Below, in pieces: positions 27,161-35,805 of a DNA stretch of 64,000 nt. The stretch lies in contig NZ_JAMOIM010000007.1 in NCBI RefSeq assembly GCF_026130545.1, positions 210,258 to 274,257 on the forward strand, read 5' to 3'. How positions within the stretch are numbered: position 1 is the stretch's first letter; each line of letters begins with the position of its first letter. The notes under the pieces were generated by a model. The model was given only the letters and a program-made list of their open reading frames with translations. It was not told the DNA's origin and did no database searches. Position numbers and translations under genes: made by a program. The stretch is from Lichenifustis flavocetrariae (lineage in GTDB: Bacteria; Pseudomonadota; Alphaproteobacteria; Rhizobiales; Beijerinckiaceae).

Positions 27161-27673
27161 TCACGGGATGGGTAGGTTGGAGCCTTGCGCGTTGATGTAG
27201 GCGATGACGTCGGCCCGGTCCCGTGCGTCGGGCAAGCCTGCGAATGACATGCTGGTGCTCGGGACGACCTTGCGCGGATGTGCCAGCCAGGCATCCATTC
27301 TGCCGAAATCCCATATGCCTCCGGTTTGACGGAGGGCCGCCGTGTAGGCGTATCGACTGCGGCGGCGCCCGACCGGGCCGCCGAGGACGCCATAGAGGTT
27401 GGGTCCGTCGAGGTCCGGACCGCCACGGCCAATGGAGTGGCAGGCCGCACATTGTCCGAAGATGCGGGCGCCATGAGCGGGATCGGCCGTCCGAAGCAGC
27501 ACCGACACATCAGGCACGCCACCTACCTCCCGGTCTGCCGCGGCATCCGCCCCGGAAGCCTGACGGCCGGGGGGTGTGGCGATCACATCATGTAGGCCGA
27601 CCAAGACATAGATTGCAGCCGCAAGGCTCGCGGCGACCAGACAGGCCACAAGACCCTTTGCCCCGACGTTCAT
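27161..27673 (-). CDS. Membrane-anchored c-type cytochrome
   Basis: A 170-residue class I cytochrome c. An uncleaved-looking N-terminal helix (7-28) anchors it to the inner membrane. The heme site is CAACH (75-79), followed by GGPDLDGPNLYGVLG and the axial Met in STSMSFAG near residue 142. It resembles mitochondrial-type CycM carriers that shuttle electrons between the bc1 complex and oxidases. No oxidase genes adjoin. It stands alone between YihY and a small membrane protein. Confidence 0.88.
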   Translation of the reverse strand: MNVGAKGLVACLVAASLAAAIYVLVGLHDVIATPPGRQASGADAAADREVGGVPDVSVLLRTADPAHGARIFGQCAACHSIGRGGPDLDGPNLYGVLGGPVGRRRSRYAYTAALRQTGGIWDFGRMDAWLAHPRKVVPSTSMSFAGLPDARDRADVIAYINAQGSNLPIP

Positions 27674-27718
27674 CGGTGCGCTTCGAACATTGCGCGCCCC
27701 ATATGGACTGCGACGGAC

Positions 27719-27904
27719 TCAGGCCCGGCGAAGGTTGGCCCATAGGACCATCACGATGCCGACGACCGCGGTGATGACGCCGATGATCAGCCATTGCCGC
27801 TCACCGGTCATGAAGCTACCGCCCACCACTCCCAAGCCCTGGAACGCCCACAAGGCGCCGATCAGAAACAGAATAATGCCGACGATCTTCAAGGTCTTGG
27901 CCAT
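27719..27904 (-). CDS. Small membrane protein, two helices
   Basis: A 61-residue protein with two hydrophobic segments, TLKIVGIILFLIGALWAFQG and QWLIIGVITAVVGIVMVLWA, joined by GSFMTGER. I recognise it as a conserved small membrane protein type of Hyphomicrobiales but know no function. Start is ATG 27904; upstream in-frame codons to 27943 lack membrane character. Confidence 0.7.
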   Translation of the reverse strand: MAKTLKIVGIILFLIGALWAFQGLGVVGGSFMTGERQWLIIGVITAVVGIVMVLWANLRRA

Positions 27905-28088
27905 GGTGTTCGGTTCTCGCGGCGTTCCGACAGCATCGCCCACGCGTATCGGACAAGATCGACGCGAGTGGATCTGCAGGAGTCCAGGCGTTCAAAGTGA
28001 GTGATTTGAGGCGGCCCGCAAGCCGCACATGGTCGCGCTCCGGTCCGGCCTTGACCGCACCAACCCGCTCTCGTCCTGCGCGCCCGCT

Positions 28089-28883
28089 TCAGGACACATC
28101 GTCGAAGACGGCTTCGAGCGCGGGGTAGAGCGCTGGGGGACCGGCGATCAGGCGATTTCCGTTCCACAGGCCGTCATTCTCCAGAAAGTCGGAGATCTGC
28201 CCTCCGGCGCCCTGGATGACCGCGAGAGCCCCGAGGCAATCCCACGAATTGATGTGGGGCTCGACATAGCCGATCAACCGGCCGCAGGCGACGGAGCAGA
28301 GCGTCAGAGCACCGGATCCTTCACGATAGAACATGGCGCCGGCCCGGAGCAGCCGGCCGAACATGGGAAGGAAGTCGTCGGGACGCACCCGCGGCGAATA
28401 CCCGACCCCGACGATGCCCTCGGTCAGCTTGCCGGCGCCGCTCACCCGGATGGGCCTGCCGTTCAAGGTCGCGCCGTGCCCTCGGCGGCCGATGAAAACT
28501 TCGCCCCGCGCCGGGCTCGCCACGAACCCCATCTCGATCTCGCCCTCGGCCACGAAGGCGATCGACACGCACCAGCCGCTCATGCCGCTGATGAAAGGCT
28601 GGGTCCCGTCGATCGGGTCGACCACCCAGATGCCGCGGGCGCCGACGAGATCGCCGCGACCCGTCTCCTCGCCGAGGAAATCGTCCTCGGGAAACTCGGC
28701 CTTCAGGCGGTCCCTGATCAGGATCTCGGTATTGAGATCCGCCTCGCTCGCCATGTCCTGCTGGCCCTTGCTCTTGACCACCAGCGTGTCCAGCCGGGCG
28801 AAATAGCCCATGGCCAGGGCACCGGCTTCCGCGATCAGGCGCGATCCGAAGTCGAACCGGCGCTGGAGGGAGATCTCATCCAT
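28089..28883 (-). CDS. Inositol monophosphatase family protein
   Basis: A 264-residue Mg-dependent phosphatase. The metal sites are FLGEETG and DPIDGTQPFISG, with the C-terminal SWDCLGALAVIQGAGG. Members hydrolyse inositol phosphate, histidinol phosphate or fructose bisphosphate and related sugars. ATG 28883 has GAGGAG upstream; an apparent long extension to 29498 lies inside the ROK gene. It is 35 bases after the ROK kinase, forming an operon that suggests sugar phosphate metabolism. Confidence 0.88.
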   Translation of the reverse strand: MDEISLQRRFDFGSRLIAEAGALAMGYFARLDTLVVKSKGQQDMASEADLNTEILIRDRLKAEFPEDDFLGEETGRGDLVGARGIWVVDPIDGTQPFISGMSGWCVSIAFVAEGEIEMGFVASPARGEVFIGRRGHGATLNGRPIRVSGAGKLTEGIVGVGYSPRVRPDDFLPMFGRLLRAGAMFYREGSGALTLCSVACGRLIGYVEPHINSWDCLGALAVIQGAGGQISDFLENDGLWNGNRLIAGPPALYPALEAVFDDVS

Positions 28884-28918
28884 GGCTGGCTCCTCGTTGC
28901 TTTGTCGTTGCCGCCCGC

Positions 28919-29818
28919 TCATGGCTCTTTCCACAGCCAGGCGGCGCCGCGTACGCCGCTCGAATCGCCATGGACGGCCTTGCGGATCGGGGTCTCGAAG
29001 ACCGGGGAGAAGGTGTATTTGGCGAGAGCGACCGGCAGGTCGACATAGATCTCGTCGACATTCGACATGCCGCCGCCCATCACGAATACGTCGGGATCGA
29101 GCGTGTTGACCACGACCGACAGGCCGCGTGCGGCACGGTCCACGTAGCGGCTCCAGAGGAGACGCGCGAGGTGATCGCCCCGGCGCATGAGCGCCAGGAT
29201 CTCCGACGCCTTCAGGCTTGTATTGGTATGCCGGGTATATTCGGCCTCGAAGGCGCGCCCCGAGAACCAGGTCTCGTTGCAGCCGGTCTTGCCGCAATAG
29301 CATGGCAGACCCGGGATCTCGCTGACAGTCGGATAGGGCAAAGGATTGTGCCCCCAATCGCCCGCGCTGTTGTTCGGGCCATGATGGGCGCGGCCGCCGA
29401 CCGCGATCCCGGCCCCGACGCCGCTGCCCAGGATCACGGCGAACACCACGTTGAACCCCGCCCCGGCGCCGTCGACCGCCTCCGAGGCAGCCAGGCAATC
29501 CGCGTCATTCTCGACCCGGATCTCGCGGCCGAGAGCCTCGCGCAGATCCCGTTCGACAGGCTGGCCGAGCAGCCAGGTCGAACTCGCCCCCTTGCCCAGG
29601 CGCGAACGGGGTTCGAGTGACCCCGGAATGCCGATCCCGATACTGCCCGTCTGGCCCGCCTCCCGCTCGATGCGGGCGATTAAGTCGCGAATGAGACGGA
29701 TGCACCCCTGATAATCGTGCCGGGGGGTGTCTTCGCGAACCCGCACCAATTCGCGGCCATCCCGGTCGAGCGCGACACCTTCGATCTTGGTGCCACCCCA
29801 GTCTATACCGATCAGCAT
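28919..29818 (-). CDS. ROK-family sugar kinase, fructokinase-like
   Basis: A 299-residue ATP-dependent sugar kinase. It starts MLIGIDWGGTKIEG with the phosphate loop; the ROK sequence includes VENDADCLAASEA with the catalytic Asp, then GDWGHNPLP and the zinc site CYCGKTGCNET. GHNPLP with a CxCG-x2-C zinc site fits fructokinase or N-acetylhexosamine kinases. It acts in the cytoplasm. GGGGG-rich ribosome site precedes ATG 29818. The IMPase gene follows. Confidence 0.87.
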   Translation of the reverse strand: MLIGIDWGGTKIEGVALDRDGRELVRVREDTPRHDYQGCIRLIRDLIARIEREAGQTGSIGIGIPGSLEPRSRLGKGASSTWLLGQPVERDLREALGREIRVENDADCLAASEAVDGAGAGFNVVFAVILGSGVGAGIAVGGRAHHGPNNSAGDWGHNPLPYPTVSEIPGLPCYCGKTGCNETWFSGRAFEAEYTRHTNTSLKASEILALMRRGDHLARLLWSRYVDRAARGLSVVVNTLDPDVFVMGGGMSNVDEIYVDLPVALAKYTFSPVFETPIRKAVHGDSSGVRGAAWLWKEP

Positions 29819-30016
29819 CGTGTTCCCCCCAGCATCCGTGGTCGTGAACCGACCATCTTTGGCGTCAGGCCTCGTCAGTACCGGGAGGCGGCCGCGTGTC
29901 AATCGCCCAACTGTCTTCGGGCGACGAGGATCCGTTCACCGCCCCGGTTGATCGATGTCACGTTTGAGTCATGCTCGCCTGCTCTTTGCCCGAGCCTGTC
30001 TCACCGAGGTCGCAGG

Positions 30017-31381
30017 ATGCCTGAGCTTCGTAACTCTGCCACCGCGACTGAACCGGCGGCGGGCGATCCCGCGTCGAGCGAAGGAGATGTCAACCGATCG
30101 CCACGGCGCGCGGCCTGGCGGGCGCAGCTCGACGCGGAGACGCAAGCCCTCCTCGACGCGGACGAGCGCTGGTTCCTCCATCAGTCTCTATCGACACCCT
30201 GCCTCGATGTGATCGAGCGCGCGGAGGGCGCCTGGCTGACGGATGTCGAAGGACGCCGCATTCTCGATTTCCACGGCAACAGTGTGCATCAGCTCGGCCA
30301 CGGCCATCCGCGCGTGGTCGCGGCCGTCAAGGCGGCGCTCGACACGCTGCCGTTTTGTCCGCGGCGCTACACCAATCGTGCGGCCATCGACCTCGCGCAG
30401 CGGCTGGCCGGTCTCGCCCCGGGCGGCCTCGAAAAAGTGCTGTTCGCGCCGAGCGGCGCCGCCGCCATCGGCATGGCCCTGAAACTCGCACGTTATGCGA
30501 CCGGGCGGCACAAGACCTTGTCGTTCTGGGACGCCTTTCACGGTGCGAACCTCGACACGATCGGGATCGGCGGCGAAGCGCTGTTCCGCCGCGACCTCGG
30601 GCCGATGATGCCGGGTGCCGAACACCTGCCGCCGCTGCACCTCGCGGCCCGCCTGTTCGGCGACGACCGGCCGTTCGAGCGGCTTGCCGATTATGTCGAT
30701 TATACCCTGGCCATCCAGGGCGATGTCGCGGCTCTGATCGCCGAGCCGATGCGCTGGACCACGGTCGAGCCGCCACCGCCAGGCTTCTGGCCCCGTGTTC
30801 GCGACAGTTGCACCCGCCATGGCGCATTGCTCATCTTCGATGAAATCCCAAGCTGCCTCGCCCGCACCGGCACGATGTTCGCTTGCGAACAGGCAGGCGC
30901 CACGCCGGACGTTCTAGTCATCGGCAAGGGCTTGGGGGGCGGCGTAATGCCCATGGCGGCCATCATGGCGGATGCGCGCCTCGATTGCGCCCCGCAGGCG
31001 GCGCTGGGTCATTACACGCATGAAAAAAGCCCGGTCGGCTGCGCGGCCGCGCTCGCGACGCTCGACGTGATCGCGGAGGAAAATCTGGTCGCCCGCGCCC
31101 GCGAACTGGGCCGCGTGGGGCTCGACCTGCTGGAGGATTTGAAAGGCCGCCATGCCGGCGTGCGCGACGTCCGCGGGTTCGGCTGCTATTTCGGGCTGGA
31201 GATCGGCGGGCCGGACGCCGAGGCCCGCGCCGATCGGCTGCTTTACGCCTGCCTGACGAGGGGACTCAGTTTCAAATTGGGTGGCGGCACGGTTGTCACC
31301 CTATGTCCGCCGTTGACCATCACGGACGACGAATTCGCGCAAGCCTTCACGATCCTGGGTCATGCCCTGGGGGAGGTCTGA
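30017..31381 (+). CDS. Class III aminotransferase-family PLP enzyme (PbfA-like subgroup?)
   Basis: A 454-residue fold-type I PLP enzyme. Clear blocks are RILDFHGNSVHQLGHGHPRV, PFCPRRYTN, the cofactor-binding PSGAAAIGMALKLARY, the aspartate region LLIFDEIPS and the lysine in VIGKGLGGGVMPMA. The phrase HQSLSTPCLDV before the core and HQLG(H/Y)GHP resemble, from memory, the PbfA group that removes ammonia from hydroxyaminoethylphosphonate, not true transaminases. No phosphonate genes adjoin, so this is tentative. ATG 30017 has GAGG upstream; it diverges from the ROK kinase. Confidence 0.82.
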   Translation: MPELRNSATATEPAAGDPASSEGDVNRSPRRAAWRAQLDAETQALLDADERWFLHQSLSTPCLDVIERAEGAWLTDVEGRRILDFHGNSVHQLGHGHPRVVAAVKAALDTLPFCPRRYTNRAAIDLAQRLAGLAPGGLEKVLFAPSGAAAIGMALKLARYATGRHKTLSFWDAFHGANLDTIGIGGEALFRRDLGPMMPGAEHLPPLHLAARLFGDDRPFERLADYVDYTLAIQGDVAALIAEPMRWTTVEPPPPGFWPRVRDSCTRHGALLIFDEIPSCLARTGTMFACEQAGATPDVLVIGKGLGGGVMPMAAIMADARLDCAPQAALGHYTHEKSPVGCAAALATLDVIAEENLVARARELGRVGLDLLEDLKGRHAGVRDVRGFGCYFGLEIGGPDAEARADRLLYACLTRGLSFKLGGGTVVTLCPPLTITDDEFAQAFTILGHALGEV

Positions 31382-31503
31382 GGAAGCCTCTCATGGCATG
31401 AGCCCGAAACGACGTGCCCTGTCAGTAATCATTGTGCTTTCTGGATAGAAGGTCTTCCCCGTTTCTTCATCGCTCTGTCATTCAGAACGTGTAGAGAGAA
31501 TCG

Positions 31504-32376
31504 ATGGATGACGTCGTGTTCAGCTATGCCGATCCTGCTTCGCCGCGGTTGAAGCGGGGCCTCATCAATGTGGTCGAGGCCGCCACCGGCCGACGCGCCC
31601 TCAAGCGTCTCTATCGCGATCATTTCGCGCATATGCCTGTCGGCGTCAGCTTCTGGCAGTCAGCTATCAGACTGCTCGATCTCGACGTGCAGTTCGACCG
31701 CGCCGCGCTTGCCCGAATCCCGCGCACCGGTCCTGTCGTCATCGTCGCCAACCACCCCTATGGCGTGCTTGACGGGGTGGTGATCTCCTGGCTCGTGGAG
31801 CAGGTGCGGCCCGACTTCAAGGTGCTGACCCATTCGTTGCTGTTGCGGGCGCCCGGAGCGCGCCCCAATCTGCTGCCGGTCGATTTCTCTGAAACGCCCG
31901 AGGCGCAAAAGACGAATCTTGCCTCGCGCGCTGCGGCGCGCCAGCATTTGGCCGAAGGCGGCTGCGTCGTCGTGTTTCCGGCAGGCGGGATCTCGACCAC
32001 CCCGGACCGGCTGGGCCGTCGCCGCGCGGTCGACGCACCCTGGCAGCCTTTCACGGCGCAGCTCATTCAGCGCTCCGGCGCCACGGTGGTTCCGATCCAC
32101 TTCGCGGGGCAGAACGGCCGCCTGTTTCAAATGGCCAGCCACATCAGCCTGACGCTGCGCCTGTCTCTCATCTTTCACGAAGTGAAGACCAAGATCGGCA
32201 CCGTACTTCCCGTGACGATCGGCGACCCGATCCCCTTCGAGCGGCTGGAACCGATCCAGGATCGTCACATGATGACCGACGTCCTGCGGGCCTGTGTGGA
32301 CCGGCTGGGCGTGGTCGGCGCTTCGGCGAAGCCTCTGAAGAGCCGCAAGCTGGGCCGGCCTCTCCCGGCGAAGTAA
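31504..32376 (+). CDS. PlsC-type lysophospholipid acyltransferase
   Basis: A 290-residue membrane-associated acyltransferase. The catalytic motif is NHPYGVLDG near residue 85, followed by VDFSETPEAQKTN and the acceptor motif VVFPAGGIST, then VVPIHFAGQNG. This HPxGxxD form is the OlsA/OlsB or lysophospholipid type rather than classical PlsC. It probably acylates a glycerophospholipid or an ornithine lipid intermediate. Basic C-terminus. It stands alone, so the acceptor is unknown. Confidence 0.82.
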   Translation: MDDVVFSYADPASPRLKRGLINVVEAATGRRALKRLYRDHFAHMPVGVSFWQSAIRLLDLDVQFDRAALARIPRTGPVVIVANHPYGVLDGVVISWLVEQVRPDFKVLTHSLLLRAPGARPNLLPVDFSETPEAQKTNLASRAAARQHLAEGGCVVVFPAGGISTTPDRLGRRRAVDAPWQPFTAQLIQRSGATVVPIHFAGQNGRLFQMASHISLTLRLSLIFHEVKTKIGTVLPVTIGDPIPFERLEPIQDRHMMTDVLRACVDRLGVVGASAKPLKSRKLGRPLPAK

Positions 32377-32522
32377 AATCGCTGGCGGTTGTTTGAACTC
32401 GGCGGCGACGAGGATCGCTTACGCATTCAACGTCACGATGAGACCAACCTCGCCGATCACGGCTCATAATGAACCGCCTGTAGCCTGCGACCAAGACTTG
32501 AGCTAATCAAAGATCTACAAGA

Positions 32523-32765
32523 CTAGTCCCAGTCTTTCGGCCGGTTGATCAGCAGGAAGTCGCTGGCCTCCAAGGCATGTTCCAGAACCCAGGCTTTCGC
32601 AGCATCCGAAAGACGCTCGACCTTGTCGGCCTTATAGGACTTGTGGGTCTTATCGAGCTGGAGCGTCGTGATGATCACCAAAATCCGGCCTACAGGTCCG
32701 ACTGTGCCGCTTGTTTCCCATACCTTGGCGTCTCGAGCGAGCGGATGGTTGAAAGCGCTCGTCAT
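32523..32765 (-). CDS. Hypothetical protein, 80 residues
   Basis: A small soluble-looking protein, MTSAFNHPLARDAKVWETSG then VIITTLQLDKTHKSYKADKV and a helical C-terminus ending LLINRPKDWD. GAGG lies about nine bases before ATG 32765. I recognise no family. No membrane segment or motif is visible. It follows the YdcZ gene after 138 bases on the same strand, but the distance makes co-transcription uncertain. Confidence 0.6.
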   Translation of the reverse strand: MTSAFNHPLARDAKVWETSGTVGPVGRILVIITTLQLDKTHKSYKADKVERLSDAAKAWVLEHALEASDFLLINRPKDWD

Positions 32766-32903
32766 GCAGATCCTCTTCGTTTCGTTTGATCGCGGCACCT
32801 GCCTTCATGTCTTTGTCACAATCAACCCATCCACGCTCAAATGATAGGTTTCGAGGCAGACGCTTCCATCTCACGGCCTTTTCATGTGGCGGCGGCCCGT
32901 ACG

Positions 32904-33359
32904 TCAGAACTTGGCGATCAAAGCGATCCCGCTGACCATCAGAACGGCGCCGAGCATCCGCCACCCCCCGAGCGGATGCACCTCGGTGCCGAACCAGCCG
33001 TACTTGTCGATAATGAGCGACATCAGGATATTGGCCGTGATGGTGAGGCCCGCGAAGGCGCCCGCTCCCACCTTGTCGACGAACATCAGCCCCGCAACCA
33101 CCGCGAACGCTCCGACCAGACCGCCAAGCGGCGCCCACCATGGCATCCCACTGATGCCTTCAAGTGTCGGTAGCGGGCGCGGCGCGCAAAACATCAGGAC
33201 GACCAGAAAAGCGACGATCGGCAGGAACGACACGAGGCTCGCGAGCCAGGGGTTGCTCAGCGCATTGCGCAAGACACCGTTCATTGGCGGGCCCCAGGCC
33301 TGGAGGGCCCCGGCCACGAGGATGATGGGATAGAGCCAGGCGGCGCTGATGTTCTGCAT
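32904..33359 (-). CDS. YdcZ/DUF606-family small membrane transporter
   Basis: A 151-residue inner membrane protein with about five helices, including WLYPIILVAGALQAWGPPMN and the signature GAGAFAGLTITANILMSLII. DUF606 proteins are half-length drug/metabolite-superfamily members. It is 22 bases downstream of the ArsB-like gene and is last in the MFS, phosphoesterase, ArsB-like unit. Substrate unknown. Confidence 0.85.
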   Translation of the reverse strand: MQNISAAWLYPIILVAGALQAWGPPMNGVLRNALSNPWLASLVSFLPIVAFLVVLMFCAPRPLPTLEGISGMPWWAPLGGLVGAFAVVAGLMFVDKVGAGAFAGLTITANILMSLIIDKYGWFGTEVHPLGGWRMLGAVLMVSGIALIAKF

Positions 33360-33381
33360 GGAAAGGCTTCTCCGTTCGGGA

Positions 33382-34632
33382 TCAGACGAGGACGGCGGCG
33401 GCGATCGCCAGCAGAAGGGCGGGTGGCATGACGAAACAGCCGAGCTTCAGGAAGGTGCCGGCGCTGACATTCTGACCCTCGCGGCGCAATGCGGTGAGCC
33501 AGAGGATCGTGGCGAGAGACCCGGTGACCGAGAGGTTCGGCCCGAGATCGACACCGATCAGAACGGCACTTGTAACCTGCTCGGGCACATGGGCGGTCTG
33601 GACGGCACTGCCGGCGATGAGGCCGGCCGGCAGGTTGTTCATCAGGTTCGTGGCGACGGCGAGAATCACGCCAGCGCCCCAGGCGGTCTCGTTTGCCGAT
33701 GCCTGGGCCGCATCATGGAGAAGCTGGCTCAGACGCGCGATCAAACCGGTCCGGTCGAGCGCCTCGACGAGCACGAAAAGGCCGGCGACGAGGGGCAGGA
33801 CACCCCATGAGATATCCTTCACGGTGGTCCAGGGCGATGTCCTTTGGGAGATGAGAACGACCGCGGCGGTCACGGCCCCGGCAATCGCGGTCGGAAGACC
33901 TAATTGGATGTCGAAGGCGGATGAGACGATGAGCACAATCGCCGTCGCCACGATCCCGAACCCCGCGGTCTTTCCGCCGCCCGAAAGTTCGGGCACCGGC
34001 ACGTCGGCTTCAATCGTTTGTTGCAGCGCATCGCGCTGGGTCCAGCGCAGCACGAAATAAGTTGCCGCGATCGACAAAACCGAGGGCAAGAGGTAGCGCG
34101 GCAGCCATTGCAGCAAGGGAGGCATATGACTGCCGTAAATCACGAGATTGGCGGGATTTGAGATCGGCAGCACGAACGACGCCGCGTTGGCGATGAAGGC
34201 GCAGATCAGCAGATAGGGCAGTGGCTGATCGGCCTTGGCGGTCTTGACGGCCGCCGCGACGGCGGGTGTCAGCACCACCGCGGTGGCGTCATTCGACAGG
34301 AACGTCGTGACGATGGTTCCGACCGCGTAGATCAGCAGAAACAGGCGCGTGGCCGAGCCCTTTGCCTTTCGGGTGGCAACGGCGGCAAGCCAATCGAACA
34401 GGCCCTCCTGGCGGGCGATCTCAGCCAGCAGCATCATGCCGATGAGGAATAGATAGACGTCCGTGCCCTTGGCGATCCCCGACAGCGCGTCGCCCGGCGA
34501 AAGCAGCTTGAGCGCCACGAGAAGACAGGCGCCGGCGACGGCCCAGACGGCCTCGGGCCAGTTGAACGGACGCAAGATGACGCCCGCCGTGGCCACGGCG
34601 GCGATAATCCAAGTCAGAATGGGGGGCGACAT
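33382..34632 (-). CDS. ArsB/NhaD-superfamily anion transporter
   Basis: A 416-residue polytopic membrane protein of about eleven helices. The ion transporter hallmarks are SNDATAVVLTPAVAAAV and LPISNPANLVIYGSHMP in the first half and LMNNLPAGLIAG with GVDLGPNLSVTGSLATILW in the second. GPNLSVTGSLA is the sequence typical of ArsB arsenite pumps. No arsR or arsC is nearby, so arsenite export cannot be confirmed. It is 36 bases after the phosphoesterase and 22 before YdcZ. Confidence 0.82.
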   Translation of the reverse strand: MSPPILTWIIAAVATAGVILRPFNWPEAVWAVAGACLLVALKLLSPGDALSGIAKGTDVYLFLIGMMLLAEIARQEGLFDWLAAVATRKAKGSATRLFLLIYAVGTIVTTFLSNDATAVVLTPAVAAAVKTAKADQPLPYLLICAFIANAASFVLPISNPANLVIYGSHMPPLLQWLPRYLLPSVLSIAATYFVLRWTQRDALQQTIEADVPVPELSGGGKTAGFGIVATAIVLIVSSAFDIQLGLPTAIAGAVTAAVVLISQRTSPWTTVKDISWGVLPLVAGLFVLVEALDRTGLIARLSQLLHDAAQASANETAWGAGVILAVATNLMNNLPAGLIAGSAVQTAHVPEQVTSAVLIGVDLGPNLSVTGSLATILWLTALRREGQNVSAGTFLKLGCFVMPPALLLAIAAAVLV

Positions 34633-34668
34633 AATCCACTTTCAAAGGGAAGGGGTTTAGCGGGTCGG

Positions 34669-35805
34669 TCAGGAACTGGCTGCGCCGTTCCGATTGGGCC
34701 CGAGCTGCGTGCCGAAAATGCCGTTCTCGGGCCAGGCACCGATCGAGGCGGCGTCGCTCCCCAGACGAGCCCGGGTGGGCGCGCTATAGGAGGTCGTGGC
34801 GGCCCGGATGGCATGCTGGCCCGGACGGCCGGTCGCGTCGACGGCCTGGACCTCGATGGTCACCAGCCGATCCGTCGGAATCGCGAGTTCCGCGGTCCAT
34901 ACCCGCTCGCCTGACGCCTGGCTCATGGCGATCCAAGACCCATCCTCGGTACGGCAGGACACGCTTCGGATCGCTTCGCGGCCGATCACCAAGGCCCGCA
35001 CCGTGCAGCTCCGATCGAGCAAACCGTTTCCCTCCCGCAGCAGACGATGGTCCGCGGGGGCCGTTATGATGACGAAGGGAAATGCGTCGTCGAGCGGCTT
35101 GAAGCGCCAGCTGACTTGGCCGGCGTCAAGCGTCGCGATCGAATAACCGACCGGCCCCTCTTCGATCTGGCCGGTCGAGCGTGTGGCGGCGAAGACGGTC
35201 CGCCCATCGTTGGCGAGCTCGTTATAATGCGTGTGACCAAGGTCCACGAGCGCGACATCATAGCCGGCCAAAAGGCCGTTCATCGCCTCCGTCTCGCCTT
35301 CGCCTCGCAGATCGTCCGGGTAGGTATGGGTGAACACGACACTCGTCTGCTGCCGCAGTTTTGCATCCCTCAGTTCGCGTTCGAGCCAGGCGAGCTGGTC
35401 GCTCCCCAACCTAAAATCCGGTCCGCCTCCCCCAGGTCCGCTGATATCGAGGAACAGGCAGCGGGTGCCTTGAACGGTCACGGCTTTTGGCAATGGATCG
35501 CTGCCGAGGCCGGCGTAGAAAGCCGTGAGACTGCCCTGTTCCATGTCATGGTCGCCGGGAATGACATGAACCGGGAGACTCAACATCTTGAGGGCGGTTG
35601 CCGCGAGCGCGTATTGGCTGGGCAAGCCGTTGTCGGCGTTGTCACCAGGCAGGACGACGAAGTCCAAGCTCGCCCCGCACTGCGTCTCGATCTGCGCGAC
35701 GATCGACAGAAAGTCGGTGAAGTTGCGCTGCTTCGCGTCCGTCAGATGCAAATCGCCGATGTGTGCGAAGGCGAGGACACCCGCGGTCATGGGTTTCTCG
35801 CTCAT
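34669..35805 (-). CDS. Calcineurin-like metallophosphoesterase, cytoplasmic
   Basis: A 378-residue protein. The dinuclear metal site appears as AHIGDLHLT, VVLPGDNAD, IPGDHD, VVFTHTYPDD and DLGHTHYNEL, the five blocks of the fold, though one typical Asn-His reads D-H (PGDHD). A C-terminal beta domain of about 130 residues follows. There is no signal peptide. The start ATG 35805 overlaps the MFS stop as ATGA. Coupling to a transporter suggests it acts on the imported or exported solute, but the substrate is unknown. Confidence 0.82.
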   Translation of the reverse strand: MSEKPMTAGVLAFAHIGDLHLTDAKQRNFTDFLSIVAQIETQCGASLDFVVLPGDNADNGLPSQYALAATALKMLSLPVHVIPGDHDMEQGSLTAFYAGLGSDPLPKAVTVQGTRCLFLDISGPGGGGPDFRLGSDQLAWLERELRDAKLRQQTSVVFTHTYPDDLRGEGETEAMNGLLAGYDVALVDLGHTHYNELANDGRTVFAATRSTGQIEEGPVGYSIATLDAGQVSWRFKPLDDAFPFVIITAPADHRLLREGNGLLDRSCTVRALVIGREAIRSVSCRTEDGSWIAMSQASGERVWTAELAIPTDRLVTIEVQAVDATGRPGQHAIRAATTSYSAPTRARLGSDAASIGAWPENGIFGTQLGPNRNGAASS

